Positions 11,601 to 22,206 of a stretch of 64,000 nucleotides of DNA are shown piece after piece. This DNA comes from Mycobacterium sp. BK086 (lineage in GTDB: Bacteria; Actinomycetota; Actinomycetes; Mycobacteriales; Mycobacteriaceae). The notes below the pieces were generated by a model. That model saw only the letters and a list, made by a program, of their open reading frames with translations, did not search any database and had not been told where the DNA came from. How positions within the stretch are numbered: position 1 is the first letter of the stretch; each line of letters opens with the position of its first letter. The DNA is taken from assembly GCA_004362315.1 (NCBI GenBank), contig SNWL01000006.1:124001-188000 (forward strand), in the 5' to 3' direction. A program made the translations under genes and the position numbers.

Positions 11601-12064
11601 TGGGCCAGCGTGATCCGCAGCGGCGCTTCGGTACTGAGGTCGAATGGTGTGGTGAAGGCGCGCTGAGCCAGCACCTCCAGCCGCAACCCGCGGGCCTGCG
11701 GGCTGAGCTCGCACAGATCGTGCTGTGCCCAGGCCGGTTTCAGGTCTTGGTGAACAGTGGTGCTCGGTTCTCCGTCGGAACCGGTGCGGTAGGTGGTGCG
11801 CAAGATCGGGTGACGCGCGGCGACGGCGTCGACCGCCGCATGTAGCCTCGCCGCATCGATCTCGCCGATCAGCCGATAGGAGACACCGACGTTCAGCAGA
11901 GCACCGGTGGTGTCGATGGACTGGACGAACCACATTCGTCGCTGGCCGTCGGTCATCACTGCGGGATCGGCCGTGGAAGTCGGCTCGGCCAGCAAGCCGC
12001 GCTGAGCGAGCCTGTGGCGCAACAGCTCCAGGCGCTGTTGGTCGGTGGCAAGAACGTCAGTCAT
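5636..12064 (-). CDS. mbtE: MbtE, dimodular NRPS (C-A-T-C-A-T)
   Basis: This synthetase of about 2140 residues carries two complete elongation modules. Module 1 has C (HHIAWDD), A (YTSGSTGLPKG, YRTGDLARRN) and T (SLGGHSLLATKL). Module 2 has C (HHIAADHWS), A (FTSGSTGKPKG, YRSGDRGRW) and T (ALGGDSILSVQL). The M. tuberculosis MbtE I remember is about 1680 residues, so this protein is clearly longer. The A1 specificity residues read DVGHPGFINK by manual alignment; a small-residue pocket could suit a bulky acyl-hydroxylysine, which is inference. The A2 residues read LEITVCAGAK, with Leu at the usual Asp235. ATG 12064 follows GAGGAGATCCC; a longer form starting at 12133 would run into mbtB and lacks a ribosome site. 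Confidence 0.92.
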   Translation of the reverse strand: MTDVLATDQQRLELLRHRLAQRGLLAEPTSTADPAVMTDGQRRMWFVQSIDTTGALLNVGVSYRLIGEIDAARLHAAVDAVAARHPILRTTYRTGSDGEPSTTVHQDLKPAWAQHDLCELSPQARGLRLEVLAQRAFTTPFDLSTEAPLRITLAQVGLAEHVLMLAAHHIAWDDASWRVFFTDLTRAYQDDVLEPVVAAEAPVSGTDDADVEYWRTLLVDPPEPLELPGPKGSAVPAEWRADRCTTRLSADTVDAVTKLAHELGATPYMVLLAAFSALMQRYTHADDFLVAAPVLNRSSDDVIGYYGNTVALRMRPNRWGTFGELVEAARDTAVGAFAHQRVNLDRVVRELNPDRRYGVERMARVGFGVRESEGHGFTSPGVRCERAEYRGQFAQLPLGFMVEFSAGEIEVEAEYLTEVIDADLASQLLDSFTVLLDDAVPHPDRLLADLAVLGQHDTGWLERVSRGEDYDCPPMTLGDLIAERAALQPDAIAVVYEGRRYSYREINEAANQHARWLIAQGIGTEDRVAVLLEKSPELVITALGIAKAGAVYLPVDPEYPADRIAYILADSDPKLVVREPITGTDSFSADDLTTRDLACPFGPANTAYLIYTSGSTGLPKGVPVPHRPVADYFRWFAEEYQIGPDDRLLQVASPSFDVSIGEIFGVLAQGARLVIPRSDGLRDIGYLTDLLQREAITSMHFVPSLLGLFLSLPGVEQWRTLRRVPIGGEALPGELADKFHATFDALLHNFYGPTETIINASRFKVEGRQGTGVVPIGTPKINTTIHLLDDALRPVPADVIGEIYIGGTQLAHGYHNRPVLTAERFVADPFNPGGRLYRTGDLARRNRNGDLEFVGRADEQVKIRGFRIELGEVAAAVTVDPSVGNAVVIAAELPHLGKSLIAYVTPAAGETVDVDRIKTRVAAALPDYMIPAAYVIVDEIPVTANGKLDRAALPEPEIGPAVDYRAPVTETERAVAALFAELLGADEVGCDDSFFSLGGHSLLATKLVAAVREACGVDVSVRDVFEHGTPGELAALVDDLRDGQPNSNRPQLTSRTTDAEHSPLSAAQLRSWFQYRVDGPSPVNNIPFAARLTGPCDVDALVSAVGDAVARHEILRTVYREIDGVPHQTVETADTVEVRRLDGPDSAWLTTQLDAERAHRFELESELPIRVAVLRTPGECVLSMVVHHIAADHWSAGVLFTDVLTAYRARREGTAPSWQPLPIQYRDYAAWQVELLSDTELMDAQREYWVGQLDGLPEDTGLRPDLPRPPMAGGAGAAIPLRFDARTRDRLTALSRELGITEFMLLQTAIAVVLHKAGGGIDIPLGTPVAGRTDTELDRLVGFFVNILVLRNDLSGNPTLREALLRAREMALAAYANQDLPFDRVVDAVNPVRSLSRNPLFQVVVHVREELPEDQLIEAGPDGETRFTALEPTFDVAHADLSVNFFVGDDGYRGHVIYRTELYHASTMQRFTNWLSQVIEAFATDPDATLRDVNLLGDAELEQVLAQSRGIPSPADRPRTVPGLLEAGRAWGPDRVALRCGDQYLDYPALHHRSDRFAHLLVRHGVGPGSLVGMSMRRGIDLVVALVGIMKAGAGFFPLDPSYPPARKQFMLDDVAPEVVVVTAEAAASMPEAHGVTLISMDDPAVRAELGSTDPVAPLALPRPDDPMYLMFTSGSTGKPKGVVGTHRAMSTRLTWQLKHYPVTGADIRLAQAPMTFLEGCIETLAGLVAGSTLIVADDAEHRDAEAIAGLIERHAVAQVTGVASLVSALVDSAPDAVRALRRLVTCGEPVNVSLLQRLVACVGDSSARTSELLNAIGATETSGALIRGPLDLPIPKIGAPMEGSQVYLLDDALQPVPIGVVGELYYAGEQIARGYWKQPGLTATRFIPNPYASEPGSRFYRSGDRGRWTDDGRLEFVGRTDHQVKVRGFRVELAEVEAALKAADGVAAAAARTWEGPGGASLAGYVVAHEPVSDPAEFAAAVRASVAAALPGYMTPSTISVLEVMPATESGKLNRPALPRPEVHTTGTNEPARTDTERAVTGAMGQLLGVDGIGREDDFFALGGDSILSVQLAARMRAAGLTVDPRMIFDYPTVAALASAIDEQGESEVRADTRHEAMSVSGLSAGDLDALKSSWSKARPS

Positions 12065-12104
12065 GGGATCTCCTCGGTGTCGGTGATCATCGAGCGCGGC
12101 GGCG

Positions 12105-15100
12105 TCAGCCGGGCATCCGCTGCGCTGCGTCACCGGCTGTGGTGAGCGCCATGGCCACCTCAGCGCTGTCCATGTCGGTCACTTCGAGATACAGCTCGGC
12201 GATTTCGTCGAGCCGCTCGGCGGGTTCGAGTTCACGAAGCCGGTTGGCCAGGCCTTCGACGGTGCGGGTGGCGAAGATGTCGGCGACGCTGACGCCCGGG
12301 ACGTCCAGCCATTGCCTGATCCGTGCGACCACGGTGGTGGCCAGGACGGAATCGCCGCCCTGGCTGAAGAAGTCGTCGTCGACTCCCAACCGTGGCGCCC
12401 CGAGGACACCGGCGACGATGGCCGTGAGCGCCGATTGCAAGGGGCCGACAGCGGGCCGGTACATAGCCGCGGATTCGGCGTGATCGGCCAGCTGACGCGC
12501 GACCGCCTGCCGGTCGACCTTGCCACCCACCGTGTAAGGGATGTGGTCCAGTACCTCGACGTGCTGCGGAACCATGTGGGGTGGAATCACTTTGCCCAAC
12601 TGATGCCGAAGTTCGTCGACCGGCGGCGAATCCGCTGCGAGCACGACACTCGCAGCCAGCCAGTCCTGGGCGCCGGTTCGCGCAGGGAGCGTCACCGCGA
12701 CGGCACCGAGCACACCTGGCAACCGTTGCAGCGCCGCCTCCACCTCGCCGAGTTCCACCCGGTAGCCGCTGATCTTGACCCGGTTGTCGGCGCGGCCGAC
12801 GAACTCGCATGTCCCGTCCGGCCAGAAGCGGGCCAGATCCCCGGTGCGATACCAGGTGATGCCGTCGTGGTCGACGAATCGCTCGGCGGTCAGGTCGGGT
12901 CTGCCCCGGTAGCCGCGGGCGATACCGCGTCCACCGATCCACAGCTCGCCGGGCACCCAGTCCGGGCAATCATCACCTGTCGCGCTGACAACGCGGCACC
13001 GGTTGTTGGGCAATGGTTTTCCGAACGGAATCGCGGTCCAGTCGGCCGGCACGTCGACCACTTCGCAGACCGTGTTGTGAATCGCCGTCTCGGTGGCGCC
13101 ACCGAGGCCGGCAAACCGGACTTCGGGGGCGCGGTCGCGCAACTGTCTGGCCATCGCGGGGGTGACCCAGTCCCCGCCCGTCGGGACCACCCGCACGGTC
13201 GGCAACGGGCCTGCGACCTCGAGCAGCATTGCCAGCCAGCCGGGCAGGAAGTGGAGCACGGTGACCTGATGGGCCTCGATGAGCCGCACCCACTGATCCG
13301 GGTCGCGACGATGCTCCTCGCCGACGACGACGATCGCCCCGCCGGTGGCCAGGGTGGCGAAGATGTCCAGCACCGAGATATCGCACTCCAGGGTGGACAG
13401 CGCCAGGCATCGGTCGTCTGGTCCGAGCCCGAAATGCTCGGTGATGAACTCGACGGTGTTCATCGCGGCGTCGTGGGTGACCTCTACGCCCTTCGGCTCG
13501 CCGGTCGACCCCGAGGTGAACAACACATAGGCGAGGCGGTTGGGATCACCGGTGACCGAGGATGATTCGATGCCGTCCCCGCGGGCGACAGCGTCGGCAA
13601 CCGTCATGGCAGGCACCGCGACGTCGGGCAGTTCGGTGCCACACACCAGTGCGATGTCCACCGCCGCGCCCGCAATGATCCGTTGAGCCCGCTCAGCCGG
13701 CTGGTCTGCGCCGATCGGCAGATAGACGCCGCCGGCCGCGTGGATTCCCAGCAGGGCAGGCACCTGCTCCGCGGTCTTGGGGCCGAGCACCGCGACGGTC
13801 CCGCCGTCGGGGAGCCCCGCGGCGCGCAATGCGGCGGCGACCGCCAGCGCCTGTCGCCGCAACTCCCCATACGTCAGGTCGCCCATCCCGGAGAAGGCCG
13901 CAGGTGCATCTGGCTGACGGGCGGCGGCTGCGAAGAAGCCGTCGTGCAGCATTCGCCCGCTGGGGGGCGCGGTCGTCGTGACCGCTTCCCGGGCCTTGCG
14001 CTGCAGCGCGGGCAGCAGCGTCTCGCGCGGGGCGTCCCAGCCCTCGTCGTCGTGGGCCAGGTGCCGCACTTCGTCGATGTGTCGAGCGAACATCGCGTCG
14101 ATCACACCGGGGCAGAAGGCGTCCTCCCGGACGTCCCAGTTCAGCAGGATGCCGCCGCCGAATTCGGTCACCTGAGCGTCGAGCAGAACCTGCGGCCCCT
14201 GGGAGATGATCCACTCCGGTGAGCCGAATTGTGTTGTCACCTCGGGACTGAACAGTTCTCCGAGGCCGAGCGCGCTGGTGAACACGACTGGCGCCAGCAC
14301 CTGCGTCCCGCGGTGGCGGCTGAGGTCGCGCAGCACCGATAGACCGGGATACGACGCGTGCGCCGCGGCCTCGTGCATGCTCTGTTGCACCGATCGTGCT
14401 CGCTGCGCGGGGGTGTTCGCGGCGGCAAGGTCGATGTCGAGAAGCAGCGATGAGGTGAAGTCACCGACCACCTTCTCGACGTCGGGATGCAGCGGCTCCC
14501 GGCCGAACAGCGGGACGTTGAGCAGGAAGCGCGGATCGGCCGACCAGCCGGCCACGGTGTCGGCGAACGAGGCCGCCAGGGTCATCGCCGGTGTGACACC
14601 GCGCCGCCGGGCCCGCGCGAAGAGGCCGTCGCGGGTCGCCGGATCCAGCCAATGCCAACGGCGGCCGGGCCGGTGCGGGTCGGTCCGCTGGGCGACGGGC
14701 CGCAGCGGCAGCGCCGGCGCATCGGGCAACTCGGGCACCCGCTCAGCCCACCACTGCCGATCGTCCTCGAAGCTGTCCGGCTGCGAAACGTGTTGGCGGT
14801 ATTGCTGATACGTGTAGCCGATATCGGTGAGCGGGTCACCGCCGTACAGCGCGGCCAGGTCGGTCATCAGCGCCCGGTAGCTCATCGCGTCGGCGGCCTG
14901 CATATCCAGGTCGACATGCAGGCGGGTGCGGTCTCGGGGCAGCAGGGTCAGCGTCAGCTCGAGTACCTGGCCGGAGAGCTGTTGGCGCGACTTGGCCGTG
15001 CGAACGGCCGCCAGGTGCTGACCGACCGCCACATCGTCGGCGCCACGAAGGTCGGTGACCGCAACGGGGAACGGATCCGGGGCGGGACCGATGCGCTGGG

Positions 15101-15596
15101 TTCCGTCGGGCAGGAACTGCACGCGCAGCATCGGATGCCGGGCGGCCAGTTGGGTGGCCGCCCGCCGGAAGCGGTCCGGGTCCGTCACGGAACCGTCGAA
15201 CTCGACGTAGAGGTGACCGGCCACGCCGCCCAGTTGTTGGTCGGCATGCCTGCCGATCCACATCGCGTGCTGCATCGGCGCCATCGCGAACGGCTCGCCA
15301 TCGGCAGGTTGGGCATGTGCCGGTGCCGGATCGGGCCGGTCGGCGGGCGTCAGCAGCTCAGCCCAGGCGCGGACCGACGGGGCAGCCGCCAGCCTGGCGA
15401 AGTCGATGTCGAAACCGGCGCGACGCCACTGTCCGGCCAGGGTCATCATCCGGATCGAGTCGAGCCCCTGCGCGATCAGGTCGTCTTCCGGGTCGATGTC
15501 AGCGCAGTCGACGCCGAGCAGCTCGGCGACCCGGTCGGTGATCCTGGCCGCTTCCGGACCCCCCGGGTGCGGGGAGCCGACGTCAGCCCCGGTCAC
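12105..15596 (-). CDS. mbtB: MbtB, salicyl-oxazoline NRPS (ArCP-Cy-A-T), no thioesterase
   Basis: MbtB receives salicylate from MbtA on its N-terminal aryl carrier domain (QGLDSIRMM), condenses it with Ser or Thr and cyclises the product to an oxazoline. The cyclisation domain carries a perfect DxxxxDxxS signature (DMQAADAMS). Next come an A domain (FTSGSTGEPKG, YRTGDLARFW, signature about DILHPGLIHK) and a carrier domain (SQGGDSVLATT). The protein ends about 60 residues after that carrier, at ~1163 aa, whereas the M. tuberculosis protein I recall is ~1414 aa with a C-terminal thioesterase. GTG 15596 is preferred because AGGAGG lies five bases upstream; the GTG at 15611 has no such site. It is 40 bases upstream of mbtE and heads the operon. 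Confidence 0.93.
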   Translation of the reverse strand: MTGADVGSPHPGGPEAARITDRVAELLGVDCADIDPEDDLIAQGLDSIRMMTLAGQWRRAGFDIDFARLAAAPSVRAWAELLTPADRPDPAPAHAQPADGEPFAMAPMQHAMWIGRHADQQLGGVAGHLYVEFDGSVTDPDRFRRAATQLAARHPMLRVQFLPDGTQRIGPAPDPFPVAVTDLRGADDVAVGQHLAAVRTAKSRQQLSGQVLELTLTLLPRDRTRLHVDLDMQAADAMSYRALMTDLAALYGGDPLTDIGYTYQQYRQHVSQPDSFEDDRQWWAERVPELPDAPALPLRPVAQRTDPHRPGRRWHWLDPATRDGLFARARRRGVTPAMTLAASFADTVAGWSADPRFLLNVPLFGREPLHPDVEKVVGDFTSSLLLDIDLAAANTPAQRARSVQQSMHEAAAHASYPGLSVLRDLSRHRGTQVLAPVVFTSALGLGELFSPEVTTQFGSPEWIISQGPQVLLDAQVTEFGGGILLNWDVREDAFCPGVIDAMFARHIDEVRHLAHDDEGWDAPRETLLPALQRKAREAVTTTAPPSGRMLHDGFFAAAARQPDAPAAFSGMGDLTYGELRRQALAVAAALRAAGLPDGGTVAVLGPKTAEQVPALLGIHAAGGVYLPIGADQPAERAQRIIAGAAVDIALVCGTELPDVAVPAMTVADAVARGDGIESSSVTGDPNRLAYVLFTSGSTGEPKGVEVTHDAAMNTVEFITEHFGLGPDDRCLALSTLECDISVLDIFATLATGGAIVVVGEEHRRDPDQWVRLIEAHQVTVLHFLPGWLAMLLEVAGPLPTVRVVPTGGDWVTPAMARQLRDRAPEVRFAGLGGATETAIHNTVCEVVDVPADWTAIPFGKPLPNNRCRVVSATGDDCPDWVPGELWIGGRGIARGYRGRPDLTAERFVDHDGITWYRTGDLARFWPDGTCEFVGRADNRVKISGYRVELGEVEAALQRLPGVLGAVAVTLPARTGAQDWLAASVVLAADSPPVDELRHQLGKVIPPHMVPQHVEVLDHIPYTVGGKVDRQAVARQLADHAESAAMYRPAVGPLQSALTAIVAGVLGAPRLGVDDDFFSQGGDSVLATTVVARIRQWLDVPGVSVADIFATRTVEGLANRLRELEPAERLDEIAELYLEVTDMDSAEVAMALTTAGDAAQRMPG

Positions 15597-15610
15597 TGTC
15601 GCCTCCTGCA

Positions 15611-15649
15611 CCTTTACAGCCTCACCTAACTTTGGGAAGGCTACCCTAT
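15611..15649. promoter_or_regulatory. IdeR box(es) between mbtB and mbtA
   Basis: The 19-mer TTTGGGAAGGCTACCCTAT at 15631-15649 matches the IdeR consensus TTAGGTTAGGCTAACCTAA at 14 of 19 positions. A second, poorer box abuts it: the reverse complement of 15611-15629 reads TTAGGTGAGGCTGTAAAGG, with a perfect left half only. The pair lies in the divergent mbtB/mbtA promoter, so iron-loaded IdeR should repress both operons. Matches were counted by eye. Confidence 0.8.
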
Positions 15650-15685
15650 GCTCGCTGCGCGAAGATGCCTACCTCAGGGAGTGCA

Positions 15686-17281
15686 ATGACCGGGTTCACA
15701 CCCTTTCCACCGGACCGTGCGACGGCGTACCGCGACGCGGGTTACTGGGCCGGCCGGCCCCTCGACGAGATCCTTCGGTCGGCCGCCGCGCGCTGGCCCG
15801 ATCACCCGGCCGTCATCGACGACCGGACCACGCTCACCTACGCTGAGCTGGACCGACGCGCCGATTCGGCGGCGGCGGGGCTTGTCGGGTTGGGCATCGG
15901 CACCGGGGACGCGGTACTGGTCCAGCTGCCCAACAGTTGCCAGTTCGCTGTCGCGCTGTTCGGGCTGCTGCGGGCGGGCGCTCTACCGGTGATGTGCCTG
16001 CCCGGTCACCGCGACGCGGAGCTCGCGCACTTCCTCGACGTGAGCGAGGCGGTCGGCGTCATCGTGGGAACCGACGCCGGATTCGACTTCCGGGCCATGG
16101 CCGAGCGGCTTCTCGAGCGCGACAACAAGCTGCGGCACATCATCGTCGACGGCGATGCGGGCCCGCACATCTCCTGGCCTCAGCTGTGCGCGGGCGACGG
16201 GCGACCCCCACAGCTGTGCCCGGATACGTGCGGGCCGGCCGTGCTGCTGGTGTCCGGCGGCACGACCGGCGCGCCGAAACTGATCCCCCGCACGCACGAC
16301 GACTACGTCTACAACGCCACCGCGAGTGCTCAGCTGTGCGAGCTCACCGATGCGGATGTGTATCTCGTGTCGTTGCCCGCGGGCCACAACTTCCCGCTCG
16401 CGTGCCCCGGGCTCCTTGGCGCGATGACCGTCGGGGCGACGGTGGTGTTCGGTCGAGATCCCAGTCCGGAAGCGGCGTTTGCCACGATCGCCCGTCACGG
16501 CGTCACCGCCACGGCACTGGTGCCGGCGCTGGCGCGGTTGTGGGCGCAGGCCTGCGAGTGGGAGGAACAGCTCCCGACCACCCTGCGGCTGCTGCAAGTC
16601 GGCGGTGCGAAACTGGCTGCCGACGATGCCCGGCAGATCCGCTCCGTGCTCACCCCCGGGCTGCAGCAGGTGTTCGGAATGGCCGAAGGCCTGTTGTGCT
16701 ACACGAGAATTGGCGACCCCGCTGAGATCGTCGACCAGACCCAGGGCCGCCCGCTGGCCGAGCACGACGAGCTGCGGATCGTCGACGACGCCGGCGTCGC
16801 GGTGCCCGACGGCGAGCCCGGCGAGCTATTGGTGCGTGGGCCATACACGATCAACGGCTACTTCCGGGCCGAGGCCGAGAACCAGCGGTCGTTCACCCCG
16901 GACGGCTTCTACCGCAGCGGCGACAAGGTGCGGCGCTTCGCCAACGGTTATGTCGAGGTCACCGGCCGGGTCAAGGATGTCATCCTGCGGGCCGGCGAGA
17001 CCATCTCCGCGCTCGACCTCGAAAGCCACCTACTGACCCACCCGGCGGTGTCCACCGCCGCGGCCGTAGGCCTGCCCGATCCCTATCTGGGTGAGAAGAT
17101 CTGTGCCGCAATAGTCTTTCGCGGACGTCCGGTGTCACTGTCCGAGCTCAACGACCATCTCGACGCCCGCGGCGTCGCCGTACACAGCCGTCCCGACATG
17201 ATCGCGCCAATGCCCGCCTTGCCGACCACCGCGGTCGGGAAGGTCGACAAACGCGCAATCGTCGCGCAGCTGTGTCCGTGA
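15686..17281 (+). CDS. mbtA: MbtA, salicyl-AMP ligase
   Basis: This stand-alone aryl-acid adenylation enzyme of 531 residues activates salicylate and loads it onto the MbtB aryl carrier domain. It shows the ATP loop VSGGTTGAPKLIPRTHDDY, the aryl-acid pocket segment GHNFPLACPG, and YRSGDKVRR; the C-terminal TTAVGKVDKRAIV holds the catalytic Lys. ATG 15686 is chosen because GGGAG stands five bases before it; the in-frame ATG at 15665 is possible, while a start near 15632 would lie inside the IdeR box. It is divergent from mbtB and convergent with mbtI, with six bases between the stop codons. Confidence 0.95.
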   Translation: MTGFTPFPPDRATAYRDAGYWAGRPLDEILRSAAARWPDHPAVIDDRTTLTYAELDRRADSAAAGLVGLGIGTGDAVLVQLPNSCQFAVALFGLLRAGALPVMCLPGHRDAELAHFLDVSEAVGVIVGTDAGFDFRAMAERLLERDNKLRHIIVDGDAGPHISWPQLCAGDGRPPQLCPDTCGPAVLLVSGGTTGAPKLIPRTHDDYVYNATASAQLCELTDADVYLVSLPAGHNFPLACPGLLGAMTVGATVVFGRDPSPEAAFATIARHGVTATALVPALARLWAQACEWEEQLPTTLRLLQVGGAKLAADDARQIRSVLTPGLQQVFGMAEGLLCYTRIGDPAEIVDQTQGRPLAEHDELRIVDDAGVAVPDGEPGELLVRGPYTINGYFRAEAENQRSFTPDGFYRSGDKVRRFANGYVEVTGRVKDVILRAGETISALDLESHLLTHPAVSTAAAVGLPDPYLGEKICAAIVFRGRPVSLSELNDHLDARGVAVHSRPDMIAPMPALPTTAVGKVDKRAIVAQLCP

Positions 17282-17287
17282 TCCCGA

Positions 17288-20444
<3,157 letters not shown>

Positions 20445-20448
<4 letters not shown>

Positions 20449-21185
20449 CCGCCATCACCGCGCTGACCGAACGCGTCGTGCACACCGCCGTGCGTGACTT
20501 CGACCTGGCGCTGTCCGTATTGGTTCCGGTGGGAACTCTGCTGGGGCTCAACGGCGCGCTGCGACACGTCATCGATACCGGCGAGATGAGTTACGCCGAC
20601 TATCTGGTGCCCGCGATCATCGTCCAGGCGATGCTGCTCGGCGCGGTGACGACGGCCGATCGGGCGGGCCGGGAACAGGCGTCGGGCCTGACGCTTCGGC
20701 TTCGGACACAGCCGATTTCGTTGCTCGCACCGATGATCGCGCGCATGCTGTACTGCCTTCTCCGCGGAATCTTGTCGCTGGCGGCGGCGCTGGTGACGGC
20801 CTACCTCCTGGGCTTCCGGATCACCGGCGGCGTCGCCTGCACGGTGGCGTTCGTGGCGATCCCGCTGTGCCTGACCCTGGCGCTCTCACTGGGCGCCGAC
20901 GCCACCGGTACCTGGCTGCGCAGGATCGGCGGCAGTCAGCTCTTGCTGATGCCCCAACTGATCCTTATTCTGGTCTCGACGGGATTGGCTCCCGCCGAAG
21001 CCTTTCCGAACTGGGTCCAACCCTTTGTCCGGTATCAACCGGTGTCGGTGGTGACCGACACCATCCGCGGACTTGCCGGCGGAAATGTCGCGGGCAGCCA
21101 ACTGGCGATCACCGCGGCATGGTGCCTGGGCCTTCTTATTGTGTTCGGGCTGATCGCCGTTCGCATGCAGAGGCGGCCGGTATGA
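20445..21185 (+). CDS. ABC-2 type permease, first subunit (DrrB-like)
   Basis: This 246-residue integral membrane protein has about six hydrophobic segments, for example around YLVPAIIVQAMLLGAV, LSLAAALVTAYLLGF and WCLGLLIVFGLIAV. The ABC-2 family signature region FPNWVQPFVRYQPVSVVTD is present. It overlaps the ATPase gene by four bases (ATGA) and the second permease in the same way, so the three subunits are translationally coupled. It is probably a half-permease of the exporter. Confidence 0.87.
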
Positions 21186-21976
21186 GTACCGTCATCGGCA
21201 CCCGCCGGCGGATCGCGCCCGCCCTCATCCTCACCGAGCGCATGTTCATGCATTGGCGGCTGCATCCGATGGTCCCGCTGCAGTCCGTACTGGTGCCCAC
21301 CCTGTTGCTGTTGACGTACTACCTGGTGATCAGCAAGTCGATGATGCATGTCACCGGATCCGACAACCTCGCCACGCTCGTTCCGATGTGCATCGTGGCG
21401 GGCACCATGATGGGAACCCTCGGTGCCGGCTTCCATATCCCCGGTGAACGCGATAGTGGTCTGCTGAGCCGATTTTGGGTGATGCCCGTACACCGGGGAA
21501 GCTTCCTGGCAGGCACCCTGCTGGCCGAAGCCGCACAAACACTGGTCGCGAGCTTCCTGATACTTCTGGTCGGGATGGGCCTCGGGTTGCGGTTCGAGGG
21601 TTCCTGGCACGCGGTCATCCCGTTCCTGCTGATGCCGGTCTTGGTCACTCTCGTCTTCGCCGCCATCGTGATGGCCGTCGCGGTGCGCAACAACAGCGCC
21701 CCGTTACTGACGCTGTTGGGCGGCACGGCAATTGGGATGGCCTTCTGCACGGGAGGGGTGGCGCCACTCGAGCACTTCCCGGATTGGGTCGAGCCGATCG
21801 CACGCGCCCAACCACTGGCTCACGTCATCGAGGCGATGCGGGCGCTCTCCCAGGGCGAGCCGGCCGGTCACGCCCTGCTCGGCTCGCTCGCGTGGTTGGT
21901 CGGCCTGGCGGCGGTCTTCGTCCCGGTGGCGGTGCGGGGGTACCGGGGCGCCGCGCAATCCGGCGGTGCGGGCTAG
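21182..21976 (+). CDS. ABC-2 type permease, second subunit (DrrC-like)
   Basis: This 264-residue membrane protein has about six transmembrane segments and the family motif FPDWVEPIARAQPLAHVIEAMR near its C-terminus, the counterpart of the motif in the previous subunit. Both permeases therefore appear to come from one family and to form a heterodimer. ATG 21182 overlaps the preceding stop (ATGA). A stretch of about 230 bases without an obvious gene separates it from the GT1 gene, so that gene could have its own promoter. Confidence 0.87.
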   Translation: MSTVIGTRRRIAPALILTERMFMHWRLHPMVPLQSVLVPTLLLLTYYLVISKSMMHVTGSDNLATLVPMCIVAGTMMGTLGAGFHIPGERDSGLLSRFWVMPVHRGSFLAGTLLAEAAQTLVASFLILLVGMGLGLRFEGSWHAVIPFLLMPVLVTLVFAAIVMAVAVRNNSAPLLTLLGGTAIGMAFCTGGVAPLEHFPDWVEPIARAQPLAHVIEAMRALSQGEPAGHALLGSLAWLVGLAAVFVPVAVRGYRGAAQSGGAG

Positions 21977-22206
21977 GACCAACCCGCCCGCCGTCTGCGG
22001 CAGCGCCCAGACGTAGCCCCCACAGGAAGCGCCAAGCCCGCAATAATGGCCACAACCAAGCGCCGGACGACCGTTCGGCTCAGGGCGGTGCGCCGCCGTG
22101 CTTGCTCGCGCCACAGCCGGCGGTGCGCTCAAGCGTGAAACCAAACTGCAAGGCCCGGCTGATTTTCGGTGCGCGCATGTGCCCGCGGGAGGAGGAAACC
22201 GACGCG

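Noticed and set aside
12065-12133. Upstream start of MbtE at 12133
   Set aside because: The added 23 residues overlap the end of mbtB and lack a ribosome site, while ATG 12064 has GAGGAG at the proper distance.
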